From DIGJ01 sp036658435 (GTDB lineage Bacteria; Bacillota; Clostridia; Lachnospirales; Lachnospiraceae), in NCBI GenBank assembly GCA_036658435.1, contig JAVXEO010000012.1, forward strand, positions 1 to 40,534: a DNA stretch of 40,534 bases, given 5' to 3'. The position numbers and the translations under genes were made by a program. Position 1 is the stretch's first letter. Each line of letters opens with the position of its first letter. Shown here one piece after another: positions 15,468-24,282 of this stretch. Under the pieces are notes generated by a model, which saw nothing but the letters and a program-made list of their open reading frames with translations, was not told the origin of the DNA and did not search any database.

Positions 15468-16349
15468 TTATAATTCATTAAAATCCACTTTACCCTGCAT
15501 CCAGATATTTCCTTTAAATCTTCTTCCTACCATAGGTTCTCCCAAAAGGTCTTGCTTATTAATGCAAATCGGAAAACACAATCCATTACAATTAAGTAAT
15601 ATTTCAAATATTTCTTCTCCGGTCATCACATTTTTTACCAATTTCCAACTTAAAATACTTCCAACAATAGAATAGTTATCCGATTCCGATCCATAGGGAA
15701 CAAAAGAGGTCTCTACAATGGAGTAGATATCTTCCGTTTTTGCTCGTCTGGATATCATGGCATACAAATCAATATCATCAATCGTTAGACTATCTATAGC
15801 ATCTTGATTTCCAGCTCTTGCTTCTGCAATCAGATTACTTCTCTGTTTCGTTTCTGCCTGGTGATTTTTCATCTTCTTTTCATTCGTCTCAATACCAAGT
15901 AAAACTTTTCCTTCTATAGACAATCCAGTTAATATCAATGGCATAATTCGACTGCTACCTTCTTTTCCATTGGATTCAATATATTCAATGGAATTTTGCA
16001 AATAAAAGATAAGAGAAACTCCCAATCGTACATCATCGCACATTCCCGTATATGCATCCGTATCCACTCTTTTATTTATCACGATATCTTCTTTTGTAGT
16101 AACTTGCTTTGCTGTAAAATACGGAAAATAATGTTCCAAATGAAAAAATCCTTTTTCATCGTATATACCACGAATTGCAACTCCTATCCCTTCAGCAAAT
16201 TCTTTTTTTATCTCTGTGATAGCCTCTATTCGACTAATTTTTGAAATGTATTTTTCACTAGGCTTATCCATAACTATGCCTACAATTTTTTCTAATTCTG
16301 CTCTGCTTGTTACATGGCTAAACCCAACTGCTCTAAGATAACTATGCAT
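15468..16349 (-). CDS. Hypothetical protein, probably DUF3881-like
   Basis: A soluble protein of 293 residues with no membrane segments and no catalytic motif that I can name. The opening MHSYLRAVGFSHV and overall size remind me of the Clostridia-restricted DUF3881 family, from memory and not proven. I start at ATG 16349 because AAAGGTGG lies eight bases upstream; a GTG four codons earlier lies within that ribosome site. It follows the HD-GYP gene by 20 bases and is probably the last gene of the par-linked operon, since a tRNA promoter follows at once. Confidence 0.75.
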   Translation of the reverse strand: MHSYLRAVGFSHVTSRAELEKIVGIVMDKPSEKYISKISRIEAITEIKKEFAEGIGVAIRGIYDEKGFFHLEHYFPYFTAKQVTTKEDIVINKRVDTDAYTGMCDDVRLGVSLIFYLQNSIEYIESNGKEGSSRIMPLILTGLSIEGKVLLGIETNEKKMKNHQAETKQRSNLIAEARAGNQDAIDSLTIDDIDLYAMISRRAKTEDIYSIVETSFVPYGSESDNYSIVGSILSWKLVKNVMTGEEIFEILLNCNGLCFPICINKQDLLGEPMVGRRFKGNIWMQGKVDFNEL

Positions 16350-16369
16350 AGTTATAACCACCTTTCTTT

Positions 16370-17440
16370 TTAATAGTCTTCTAATGTTTCTGTAATAAAT
16401 AAGGTTAATTTCTTTGTCAAATCCTTTTCAACCCAATCTTTTATTGGTATATCATTTTTATCTTTCAATATTCTGACAATGGGTCTCGTGGGACATCTAT
16501 GATTTTGTTTCAGAACAATTCCCGTTTGATTTTCACTGGTTTTTACTATCGTTCCAATGGGATAAGCCGCCACCGATTCATTGAATACTTTTATAATATC
16601 CAAATCAAATTTTTTCCCACCATAGGCCACAATTGTTTCCATTGCTTCGTGTACTTTTAGTTTTTTTACAAAATTACCGTATACTAAATTGTCAAAACTG
16701 TCACAAACCGAAACTATTTTTGTTCCTATTTTAATTTTATTTGCTTTTAAATGCATAGGGTATCCACTTCCATCAATTAATTCATGATGGGACAATATAA
16801 TATCCTTTGCTGCGGAATTAATCCATTTTTCATTTTCAACAAGGGAGTAGCCATATATTACGTGCATGTGGATTGCTTTCTTTTCTGCTTCTGTATATTC
16901 ATTTAAATTGTTCTTTCCTATTTTTTCAATAGGAACGTTCATAAATCCAATATCATGCAAAATACTTCCCATTGCAATGTCACTTATTTTTTTCGATGGT
17001 AAATTTAAACGCAATGCCAGTAATACAGACAAGGCACATACATTTAAAGAATGTGCGTAAATTTCTTCACTTTTTTGGCGCACACCGGAAATGTTAAACA
17101 TAACCTCCGGTTCATTTAACATATCTTCAATAATATTGGTTGCTACCTCTTTTAATTTTTCAAACTCACTATTTCCAGAATAAGCATAACGATCCATTGT
17201 TTCTGCAACTATTTTTTGACATTGATTTTTTATTTGATTCTCTGTTATTTCTTCTTCCAATATTCCTTGAGAAATTTCATCCTCAATATAAATGTATTCT
17301 ATATTAAGTTCAGATAATCGTTGTGCATAGTCTTTTCTAACAATAGTACCCTTAATCATAAGTTCCGTATCTAAATTTGAATATAATGTCTTTGCAAGAA
17401 TTTCATTTCCTTTTAAATTTTTTACTAATACTTTTCTCAT
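16370..17440 (-). CDS. HD-GYP domain phosphodiesterase
   Basis: A 356-residue cytoplasmic protein. The C-terminal half is an HD-GYP domain, the family that degrades cyclic di-GMP to linear products. Metal and signature residues seen are His130, HD at 162-163 (in LHDIG), His191/His193, HHE at 218-220 and DGSGYP at 223-228, with a later CDSFDNL aspartate. The lysine that commonly follows HDIG is Phe here. The N-terminal 100 residues look like the DUF3391-type or other accessory domain of such enzymes, but I cannot name it. I start at ATG 17440 since the longer frame overlaps the upstream gene. It lies eight bases downstream of a DUF4446-like gene in the parAB transcript. Confidence 0.88.
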   Translation of the reverse strand: MRKVLVKNLKGNEILAKTLYSNLDTELMIKGTIVRKDYAQRLSELNIEYIYIEDEISQGILEEEITENQIKNQCQKIVAETMDRYAYSGNSEFEKLKEVATNIIEDMLNEPEVMFNISGVRQKSEEIYAHSLNVCALSVLLALRLNLPSKKISDIAMGSILHDIGFMNVPIEKIGKNNLNEYTEAEKKAIHMHVIYGYSLVENEKWINSAAKDIILSHHELIDGSGYPMHLKANKIKIGTKIVSVCDSFDNLVYGNFVKKLKVHEAMETIVAYGGKKFDLDIIKVFNESVAAYPIGTIVKTSENQTGIVLKQNHRCPTRPIVRILKDKNDIPIKDWVEKDLTKKLTLFITETLEDY

Positions 17441-17448
17441 TTTACAAC

Positions 17449-17946
17449 TTACTTTCTGACTGCTTCTTCCAATGCCTGTGTTTCTTCCTCTGATAAGGGA
17501 ACATCGCATTGTCCTTTGGCAATATTTTTAATGTACGTATAGCATCCTTCTCTACTGCTATGCATCGTGTTCAAAATGAAACCATCATTACTCTCTGTTA
17601 AGAAAACAAGAATAAAGCTCATTTTTCCGCCCATTTCACGAAATGCATCATATTTTACAATGGACATTTTATTATATGTCTCTAGTAGGGATTTATCAAT
17701 ATTATTCAAATGCTCATCAACTGTGAACATGTGTTCTTTTATTTCGTCAACTTCATGAAATCTGGTAAGAATAATTTTTTCTAAAGTCTTTCCATCTTGT
17801 CCTTCCATAAAATCATTGTATTTTTTCTTTAATTTATTATGTTTTACCAACATTATAATCATCATAATAAGTAAAATTATAATAGCTGCTATGCTTCCAA
17901 GTAAAACATAACCTATGTCAATTCCAAATTGTTCAAAAATCATCAT
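17449..17946 (-). CDS. DUF4446-like membrane protein
   Basis: A 165-residue protein with one N-terminal membrane helix (about 13-35) and a cytoplasmic domain with a helical linker (RFHEVDEIKEHM) and the core segment YDAFREMGGKMSFILVFL. This core, the length and the location directly after parB match the DUF4446 family often found next to spo0J in Clostridia. The function is unknown. It lies 23 bases after parB and just before the HD-GYP gene. The start could be either of two adjacent ATG codons. Confidence 0.85.
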   Translation of the reverse strand: MMIFEQFGIDIGYVLLGSIAAIIILLIMMIIMLVKHNKLKKKYNDFMEGQDGKTLEKIILTRFHEVDEIKEHMFTVDEHLNNIDKSLLETYNKMSIVKYDAFREMGGKMSFILVFLTESNDGFILNTMHSSREGCYTYIKNIAKGQCDVPLSEEETQALEEAVRK

Positions 17947-17969
17947 TTGTTCACACCTAACCTATTCTT

Positions 17970-18848
17970 TCAGTTTTGTATTGTCATAATCATATCAACT
18001 ACCCGTTCCAGCTCTTCCTGAGAATAGTATTCAATTTCTACAATACCTTTGTTTTTATTTTTTCTATTAATTAAAACTTTTGTACCCATAATGGTTTTCA
18101 TTTTTTCTTCTAAATCATTATATATAAATTCATTGGTGTCTTTTTTGTTTTCACTTTTTACAGGTTTATCGGATAATAGTTTTTTTACTAATTTTTCTGT
18201 TTCTCTAACGCTTAGTTTTTCATCCAATATTTTCAGTGCTAATGTATATTGAAGTTCTTCATCCTCAATTGGAAGCAATGCTCTTCCATGACCTCCTGAA
18301 ATAATATCATCTACTAATAGTTGTTGTACTCTTTCACTGAGTTTCAATAAACGCATAGAGTTTGTAACAGCCGTCCTGCTTTTTGCTACCCTTTCTGCTA
18401 CCTCATCCTGTTTTAAGCTAAACTCTTTAATTAGTCTTTGATAAGCCAACGCTTCTTCTATTGGATTTAAGTCTTCTCTCTGTATGTTTTCTATAATGGC
18501 TATTTCAACTACTTCTTGATCTGTATAGTCTTTTATAATAACCGGAACTTCTTTTAATCCGGCTATTTTAGCTGCTCTCCATCGTCTTTCGCCTGCAATA
18601 ATTTCATAAAATTTGTTTCTTTTTTGTACAACCAATGGTTGAATAATTCCAAAATGTTTTATGGATTCTGCTAATTCAATTAGTGCATCCTCGTTAAAGT
18701 TTTTTCTTGGTTGTGCTATATTTGGCTCTATTTTATTAATTGCAATAAATGTTTCACGTGAAACATTTTCATCATTTATTGTTGATTTTTCAACTTTTTC
18801 TGGTATCATAGAATCCAAACCTTTTCCCAACCCTCTTTTTGCTACCAT
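17970..18848 (-). CDS. parB: Chromosome partitioning protein ParB (Spo0J)
   Basis: This 292-residue protein binds parS, uses CTP as a clamp switch and spreads on origin DNA, helping load SMC and regulating replication with ParA. The N-terminal RGLGKGLDSMIP is the usual ParA-contact opening. The CTP/ParB core includes PRKNFNEDALIELAESI and the GERRWRAAK box (about 106-114). The helix-turn-helix that recognises parS follows (EVAERVAKSRTAVTNSMRLLKL), then a C-terminal dimerisation region. The ATG overlaps the parA stop by seven bases. A parS site lies inside the gene, encoding NVSRETF at about residues 28-34. Confidence 0.97.
   Translation of the reverse strand: MVAKRGLGKGLDSMIPEKVEKSTINDENVSRETFIAINKIEPNIAQPRKNFNEDALIELAESIKHFGIIQPLVVQKRNKFYEIIAGERRWRAAKIAGLKEVPVIIKDYTDQEVVEIAIIENIQREDLNPIEEALAYQRLIKEFSLKQDEVAERVAKSRTAVTNSMRLLKLSERVQQLLVDDIISGGHGRALLPIEDEELQYTLALKILDEKLSVRETEKLVKKLLSDKPVKSENKKDTNEFIYNDLEEKMKTIMGTKVLINRKNKNKGIVEIEYYSQEELERVVDMIMTIQN
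18750..18765. promoter_or_regulatory. parS: parS site inside parB
   Basis: Exact 16-base palindrome TGTTTCACGTGAAACA, the consensus ParB-binding site of Firmicutes. It lies within the parB coding sequence, as in several other species. Confidence 0.96.
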
Positions 18849-19618
18849 ATACTTTCGTCCTCTCTTGCAATTACCTCATCTGCCAAGTCTCTATATGCTT
18901 CCGCGCCTGCTGATTTTGTATCATACATATTAATTGGTATTCCGTGACTAGGTGCTTCTGCTAATCGTACATTTCTTGGTATTATTGATTTATATATATT
19001 TTGTTGCAGATTATTTTTTACATTTTCAACAACTTGTAGTGATAAATTTGTTCGGGCATCAAACATTGTAAAAACAACACCTTCTATTTCCAAGTAAGGG
19101 TTCAATCTCTTTTTTACAAGATTAATTGTATGAATAAGTTGTGTTAATCCCTCTAGTGCATAATATTCACATTGTATTGGAACTAATATTGTGTCAGCTG
19201 TAGTCATAGCATTTACAGTAAGGGTATTCAAGGATGGAGGACAATCAATAATAATATATTCGTAATTGTCTCGGATTTTATCTATATTCTTTTTCATGAT
19301 AAATTCTTTATCTTCTATGCCAATTAATTCGATTTCTGCACCTGCTAAGTTGACATTTGACGCAATCAAAGATAAGTTATCTAAAACATTTGTTTGAATA
19401 CTTTCTTCAATTGTACATTCACCAATCATGAGTTGATATATTGTATTTTTAATCTCATTTTTATTAACTCCTAAACCACTTGAAGTATTTCCCTGTGGAT
19501 CTACATCAACAGTTAACACTTTTTTTCCTTTTTCAGCTAAACATGCTGATAAATTTATAGCGGTAGTTGTTTTTCCTACTCCACCTTTTTGATTTGCAAC
19601 TGCTATTATTCTTCCCAT
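18842..19618 (-). CDS. parA: Chromosome partitioning ATPase ParA (Soj)
   Basis: A 258-residue Walker-type ATPase that dimerises with ATP, binds DNA nonspecifically and works with ParB on origin segregation; in Bacillus, Soj also controls DnaA. The deviant Walker A motif KGGVGKTTT starts at residue 11. The Walker B segment YIIIDCPPSL lies near 116-125 and the signature VPIQCEYYALEGL near 147-159. GGAGAACTATACAG precedes the ATG. It is followed by parB with a seven-base overlap. Confidence 0.97.
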   Translation of the reverse strand: MGRIIAVANQKGGVGKTTTAINLSACLAEKGKKVLTVDVDPQGNTSSGLGVNKNEIKNTIYQLMIGECTIEESIQTNVLDNLSLIASNVNLAGAEIELIGIEDKEFIMKKNIDKIRDNYEYIIIDCPPSLNTLTVNAMTTADTILVPIQCEYYALEGLTQLIHTINLVKKRLNPYLEIEGVVFTMFDARTNLSLQVVENVKNNLQQNIYKSIIPRNVRLAEAPSHGIPINMYDTKSAGAEAYRDLADEVIAREDESIW

Positions 19619-19669
19619 CTGTATAGTTCTCCTTTACGCTGGTTCTTTCATTATAGCACAATTTTTTAT

Positions 19670-19678
19670 ATTATACCA
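19670..19678 (-). promoter_or_regulatory. Possible extended -10 promoter of parA
   Basis: TGGTATAAT on the minus strand matches the extended -10 form TGnTATAAT and lies directly after the terminator/parS hairpin. A second TATAAT is at 19650-19655. Neither has a good -35 box. Confidence 0.4.
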
Positions 19679-19714
19679 CAAAAAAAGCAAATGTTTCACG
19701 TGAAACATTTGCTT
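19679..19714 (-). terminator. parS: parS site embedded in an intrinsic terminator hairpin
   Basis: A perfect 30-base palindrome (19685-19714) contains TGTTTCACGTGAAACA at 19692-19707. On the minus strand it is followed by a run of T (19680-19686), so it forms a textbook intrinsic terminator for the response-regulator gene. One sequence appears to serve both as ParB-binding site and as terminator, separating the two-component genes from parA. Confidence 0.9.
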
Positions 19715-19721
19715 GAAATAT

Positions 19722-20366
19722 TTATATAACATCAATTATATTATTTCTAATTGCATACACCACTGCTTGTGTGCGATCGGTTACCATCATTTTTTTAAAT
19801 ATACTAGAAACATGATTTTTTACTGTTTTTTCACTTATAAAAAGTCTTTCTCCTATTTCTTTATTAAAAAGTCCTTCACTTAGCAATTCTAAAACTTGAA
19901 GTTCCCTCTTTGTTAACATACTTTTTTTCTTACTTGTATTTACAATGTTTGTTTTTTCTTTTAAAAGAGGTGCCATAGAAGGTTGAATATAAGATTCTCC
20001 ATTGTAAACTGTGGTAATTGCAGTTTTTAATATGGAAGAATTGGAATCTTTTAAAACATATCCATCTACTCCTATTTCTACTGCTTTAAATAAATATTCT
20101 ATTTCATTATGTATGGTTAAAATTAAAATTTTAACATTTCTTTTTTCTTTTTTTAATTCTTCCAATACCTGTAATCCATTCATATTTGGCATGTTAATAT
20201 CCAGTAGCATAACATCTGGATTTGTACTTTCCAAAAGTTTAATTCCTTCTACACCATCCCCGGCTTCCCCTATTACTTCTATATCGCCATCCAATTCCAA
20301 AAGTTGTTTTAATCCTTCTCTTATCATAGAATGATCATCTATAATAATAATTTTAATTGGTATCAT
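19722..20366 (-). CDS. NarL/DegU-type response regulator
   Basis: A 214-residue transcription factor. The receiver domain shows Asp10/Asp11, phospho-acceptor Asp56 in LLDINMP, Thr84 and Lys106. The C-terminal LuxR-type helix-turn-helix is seen in LTKRELQVLELLSEGLFNKEI and SEKTVKNHVSSIFKK. I start at ATG 20366 because GAGGAGG lies six bases upstream; a longer frame opens into the kinase gene. It overlaps the kinase by 14 bases, so the two are coupled. The regulated genes are unknown. Its terminator contains a parS site. Confidence 0.93.
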   Translation of the reverse strand: MIPIKIIIIDDHSMIREGLKQLLELDGDIEVIGEAGDGVEGIKLLESTNPDVMLLDINMPNMNGLQVLEELKKEKRNVKILILTIHNEIEYLFKAVEIGVDGYVLKDSNSSILKTAITTVYNGESYIQPSMAPLLKEKTNIVNTSKKKSMLTKRELQVLELLSEGLFNKEIGERLFISEKTVKNHVSSIFKKMMVTDRTQAVVYAIRNNIIDVI

Positions 20367-21045
20367 ACTCTTCCTCCTCAACAATAGGTATTTCTACTTC
20401 TATTGTTGTTCCCTCATTAATTTTTGACTTAATTTTCATAGTTCCAGAAAGCAATTTTACATTATCACTCATTATCGCTAATCCAAAATTTTTTACTTTG
20501 TCGCTAATCCTTTCTATTTGAAATCCTACTCCATTATCAACAATTTCAAGTTTAATATCATTGGGTTCATATATTATATGAATAATAACTTTGGTTGCAT
20601 GTGCATGTTTTCTCACGTTTGTCAGTGCTTCTTGAATCATTCGAAAAACACTAAGGTTAATCACCGATAAAACCTTTTTATTTTCTTCATTTGTAACATT
20701 AAGAAAATATTTCAATGTATCATTTTCATATTTCATTTGATCAATGTATCTTTCTACCGTAGCTACAAGTCCTAAATCATCAATGGACATGGGGCGTAAG
20801 TCATATATAATTTCTCTCAGTTCATCAATGGAATCTCGAATAATTTGATTCATTGTAGATATTTCTAATTTTGCCTTTATGATATCGATATCTATAAGTT
20901 TAGATACGTATTCCGTTTTATGAACTAATGTTGTAAGATTCTGAACCGTTGTATCATGTATTTCCATAGAAATTCTTTGACGATCCAATTCTTGCATCTC
21001 CAAAGCACGAAACGCCGATAATGAAATGCAATCATTTTTTTTCAT
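20353..21045 (-). CDS. DegS-like cytoplasmic histidine kinase, minimal form
   Basis: A 230-residue HisKA_3-type kinase. The phospho-acceptor is His30 in RISMEIHDTTVQN. The HATPase domain has the N box in EALTNVRKHAHA, the G1 box DNGVGFQ and a G2-like NFGLAIM. Only about 20 residues precede the dimerisation helix, so there is no membrane segment and no sensory or long coiled-coil domain; Bacillus DegS is much longer. Input may come from a partner protein. CTGAAAGGAGCATATATA precedes the ATG. It is paired with the overlapping response regulator. Confidence 0.9.
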   Translation of the reverse strand: MKKNDCISLSAFRALEMQELDRQRISMEIHDTTVQNLTTLVHKTEYVSKLIDIDIIKAKLEISTMNQIIRDSIDELREIIYDLRPMSIDDLGLVATVERYIDQMKYENDTLKYFLNVTNEENKKVLSVINLSVFRMIQEALTNVRKHAHATKVIIHIIYEPNDIKLEIVDNGVGFQIERISDKVKNFGLAIMSDNVKLLSGTMKIKSKINEGTTIEVEIPIVEEEEYDTN

Positions 21046-21082
21046 TATATATGCTCCTTTCAGATTAAAATATAAAAATAAT

Positions 21083-21577
21083 TTACATTTTTTTACATTC
21101 CTTACATAAGGTAACTTTGGTTACTTTCATATCCATTCGTTCAATTCCAGCTGTATCCAAATATATGGTTCCGTATTGCTTAAATCCAATTTTTTCATAA
21201 AAAGGAATTACAGAAATTTTAGCTCCAACGACAACTTCCTGGGCACCATTTAAAAATGCTTTATCAATTAACATACGAACTAAAAAGTCTCCATATTTTT
21301 TTCCTCTTTCTTCTTTTAAAATGGCAATATGACCAATTCTATATTCATCACCATCATATAAGATTCGACCGGTACCTAACTTCTTTCCCTTCACTGATAT
21401 CATACCATGAACACAATAATTATCAAAGTCATCAAATTCATATTTTTCTAAAATATTTTCCTCTTCCACGAAAACCTTTCTTCTAATTTCAAATACATCA
21501 CTTAAATCTGAATTTGCACCAAATAAATATTTTCCTTCAATCATCACAATTTTCCCCTTAACATTTTTTAATTCCAT
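21083..21577 (-). CDS. GNAT-family N-acetyltransferase
   Basis: A 164-residue acyltransferase. The acetyl-CoA-binding segment ILKEERGKKYGDFLVRML matches motif A of the GNAT fold (R/QxxGxG/A type, here RGKKYG). VGAKISVIPFYEKIGFKQYG is the usual final strand-helix region. The EIRRKVFVEEENI segment near residue 32 is typical of the ElaA-like subgroup. The substrate is unknown. The C-terminus contains CKECKK. It lies nine bases after rsmG and before the two-component pair, with which it may be co-transcribed. Confidence 0.85.
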   Translation of the reverse strand: MELKNVKGKIVMIEGKYLFGANSDLSDVFEIRRKVFVEEENILEKYEFDDFDNYCVHGMISVKGKKLGTGRILYDGDEYRIGHIAILKEERGKKYGDFLVRMLIDKAFLNGAQEVVVGAKISVIPFYEKIGFKQYGTIYLDTAGIERMDMKVTKVTLCKECKKM

Positions 21578-21585
21578 TATATTAC

Positions 21586-22305
21586 TTAAAGAATTGGTTC
21601 TTTCGAGGGCTTTCCTGCATTTCTTGGATACAGTTTTGATGTTTCCTTACTTTTTTTTATTACCACAAGAGAACGTTCCATTTCTGTGTCCGTCAAATGA
21701 AAGGTTTCAACCCTTTCTATTTTTCCTCCAAATAATTTAACTGCATTTTTTGAATTTTCTAATTCTTCTTCTATTTTTCCTGATTTATATGAGATAAAAA
21801 AGCCTCCAATTTTTACATAAGGAATACAATATTCTGATAATGTAGAAAGGTTTGCAACCGCTCTTGATACACAAATATCATATTGCTCTCTATATGCTTT
21901 CTCTCTTCCATAGTCTTCTGCCCGGCCATGAATTGTCTCTATTCCATCTAATTGCAATTCATCGATTACTTCATTAAGAAATTTAACTCTTTTATTCAAT
22001 GAATCCAATAAAGTAATTTTTAAATTAGGAAATACAATTTTTAACGGAATACCCGGAAAACCTGCACCCGTTCCAAGATCAAGAATCTTATATTCTTCCT
22101 TTAAATTCAATACTTTAACAAGTTGTAAACTGTCTACAAAATGTTTTACAATCACTTCTTCATACTCTGTAATTGCAGTTAAGTTCATAAAAGAATTCCA
22201 TTCTATTAAAAGTTCATAATATTTTAAAAATTGTTCTGCCTGTTTATCCGATAGCTGAATCTCTAATTTTTCTATTTCTTCTTTTATCCGCAAAATATCT
22301 CTCAT
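21586..22305 (-). CDS. rsmG: 16S rRNA (guanine527-N7)-methyltransferase
   Basis: A 239-residue Rossmann methyltransferase (GidB) that modifies G527 in the 530 loop of 16S rRNA. The FMNLTAI opening and the SAM site LDLGTGAGFPGIPL are clear, followed by SLNKRVKFLNEV and the VSRAVANLSTLSEY segment. It lies directly after mnmG, as in most bacteria. No close ribosome site stands out beyond AGGAAAAAAAAATG. Loss of this enzyme is known to give low-level streptomycin resistance in other species. Confidence 0.96.
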   Translation of the reverse strand: MRDILRIKEEIEKLEIQLSDKQAEQFLKYYELLIEWNSFMNLTAITEYEEVIVKHFVDSLQLVKVLNLKEEYKILDLGTGAGFPGIPLKIVFPNLKITLLDSLNKRVKFLNEVIDELQLDGIETIHGRAEDYGREKAYREQYDICVSRAVANLSTLSEYCIPYVKIGGFFISYKSGKIEEELENSKNAVKLFGGKIERVETFHLTDTEMERSLVVIKKSKETSKLYPRNAGKPSKEPIL

Positions 22306-22383
22306 TTTTTTTTCCTGTTATTTTCTAATATTTTATTTTCAGTAAATCTATATATTTTAACGTTTTTTGCTTGATTAAAAAAT

Positions 22384-24267
22384 CTAATTTTCAATTCTAT
22401 GTTGTTCTAAATACACCAATAATACGGCAATATCCGCAGGGGTTACTCCAGATATTCTCGAGGCCTGACCTACAGAATGAGGACGAATTTTTGACAATTT
22501 CTGTGTTGCTTCTATTCTCAAGCTATGGATTTTCTCATATTCAATACCTTCCGGTATCTTTTTCTTTTCCAATTTTTTAAACTGTTCTACCTGACGAAGC
22601 TGTCTTTGTATATATCCATTGTATTTTAAATTAATATTAACCTGTTGAATGACTTCCTGGTCCAACTCCACTCTTTCTTTATCAATTGCAGCCAATACCT
22701 CATAGGATAATTCCGGTCTTCTAATAAGGTCTGCCAGAGTACATCCGGAGTTTAAGGGAGTACTTCCATTTTCTATTAAGATTTTTTGTACTTCCTTGTT
22801 TGCTCCTATATTTGTTCTTTCCAAACGTTCTACTTCCTTATAAATCTGTTCTTTTTTGATTAAAAGTTTTTGGTAGCGTTCTTCCTTAATAAGTCCAATT
22901 TCATATCCCTTTTCAGTTAAACGCAAATCCGCATTATCCTGTCTAAGAATTAAACGATATTCCGCCCTGGAGGTCATCATTCGATAGGGTTCTAAAGTCT
23001 CTTTTGTTACTAAATCATCAATTAAAACACCAATATACGCTTCGGAACGGTCCAATATGAGAGGAGATCTTCCTAATATTTTCATGCTTGCATTGATACC
23101 TGCAATTAATCCCTGGCCAGCAGCTTCCTCATATCCGGAACTTCCATTAAACTGCCCTCCACTAAAGAGTCCATTTATTTTTTTGAATTCTAAGGAAGGT
23201 TTTAATTGATTTGGATTAATACAATCGTACTCAATTGCATAGGCATTTCTCACAATTTTTACTTTTTCAAGACCCTGAACAGAGCGATACATTTCATATT
23301 GTACATCCTCTGGCAAAGAACTGGACATTCCGCCTACATACATCTCATTTGTATAATTTCCTTCCGGTTCAATAAATACCTGATGTCGATCCTTATCTGA
23401 AAATCGAACGACCTTATCTTCAATGGAAGGACAATATCTTGGCCCCGTTCCTTTTATATTTCCACTGTATAAAGGAGAACGATCCAAATTATTTCTTATA
23501 ATTTCATGAGTTTCCTCATTTGTATAGGTAAGCCAACAAGAAATTTGCTCTCTTTCTAAATCTTCACTTTTATTTGTAAAAGAAAAAGGAACAATTTTTT
23601 TGTCACCTTTCTGTTCTTCCATTTTTGAAAAATCAATCGAACGTTTATCAATTCTTGCAGGTGTTCCTGTTTTAAAACGTAATAATTCAATACCCAGCTC
23701 TTGTAATGACTGGGATAAATAATTGGCTGCTGCTAATCCATTTGGACCCGTATAGTTACTAATATCCCCATATACACATCTGGATTTTAAATAAACACCG
23801 GTGCATAAAACAACAGCTTTACAAGGATAGATGGCTCCAGAATAGGTCTGAACTCCGGTAATGTTTCCATCATTGACAATTAATTTAACTACCTCCGCCT
23901 GCTTTACGGTTAGATGATTGGTATTTTCAACGACTTTTCGCATTTCTCTTGTATAGTCTTGTTTGTCTGCCTGTGCTCTAAGAGAATGTACCGCCGGACC
24001 TTTAGATTCATTCAACATCTTTGATTGAATAAAAGTTTTATCGATATTTTTTCCCATTTCTCCGCCTAAAGCATCAATTTCTCTGACTAAATGCCCTTTT
24101 GAACTTCCTCCAATATTAGGATTACAAGGCATCAGCGCAATACTATCCATGCTTATAGTAAACATCATGGTCTCTAATCCAAGTCTTGCACTGGCAAGTG
24201 CAGCTTCACATCCTGCATGTCCTGCACCTACAATTATCACATCATATTCTTCATTTAAGTATGACAT
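22384..24267 (-). CDS. mnmG: tRNA U34 carboxymethylaminomethyl synthesis enzyme MnmG (GidA)
   Basis: This 627-residue FAD protein works with MnmE to build the cmnm5 group at the wobble uridine of certain tRNAs. The dinucleotide-binding motif VGAGHAGCEAALA is at about residues 12-24. PCNPNIGGSSKGHLVREIDALGG and the GTPARID segment are family signatures. The C-terminal MnmE-binding region ends in RISGVTPADIAVLLVYL. AAAAGGAGTTTTAAG precedes the ATG. Length is normal. It lies 15 bases after mnmE. Confidence 0.97.
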   Translation of the reverse strand: MSYLNEEYDVIIVGAGHAGCEAALASARLGLETMMFTISMDSIALMPCNPNIGGSSKGHLVREIDALGGEMGKNIDKTFIQSKMLNESKGPAVHSLRAQADKQDYTREMRKVVENTNHLTVKQAEVVKLIVNDGNITGVQTYSGAIYPCKAVVLCTGVYLKSRCVYGDISNYTGPNGLAAANYLSQSLQELGIELLRFKTGTPARIDKRSIDFSKMEEQKGDKKIVPFSFTNKSEDLEREQISCWLTYTNEETHEIIRNNLDRSPLYSGNIKGTGPRYCPSIEDKVVRFSDKDRHQVFIEPEGNYTNEMYVGGMSSSLPEDVQYEMYRSVQGLEKVKIVRNAYAIEYDCINPNQLKPSLEFKKINGLFSGGQFNGSSGYEEAAGQGLIAGINASMKILGRSPLILDRSEAYIGVLIDDLVTKETLEPYRMMTSRAEYRLILRQDNADLRLTEKGYEIGLIKEERYQKLLIKKEQIYKEVERLERTNIGANKEVQKILIENGSTPLNSGCTLADLIRRPELSYEVLAAIDKERVELDQEVIQQVNINLKYNGYIQRQLRQVEQFKKLEKKKIPEGIEYEKIHSLRIEATQKLSKIRPHSVGQASRISGVTPADIAVLLVYLEQHRIEN

Positions 24268-24282
24268 CTTAAAACTCCTTTT

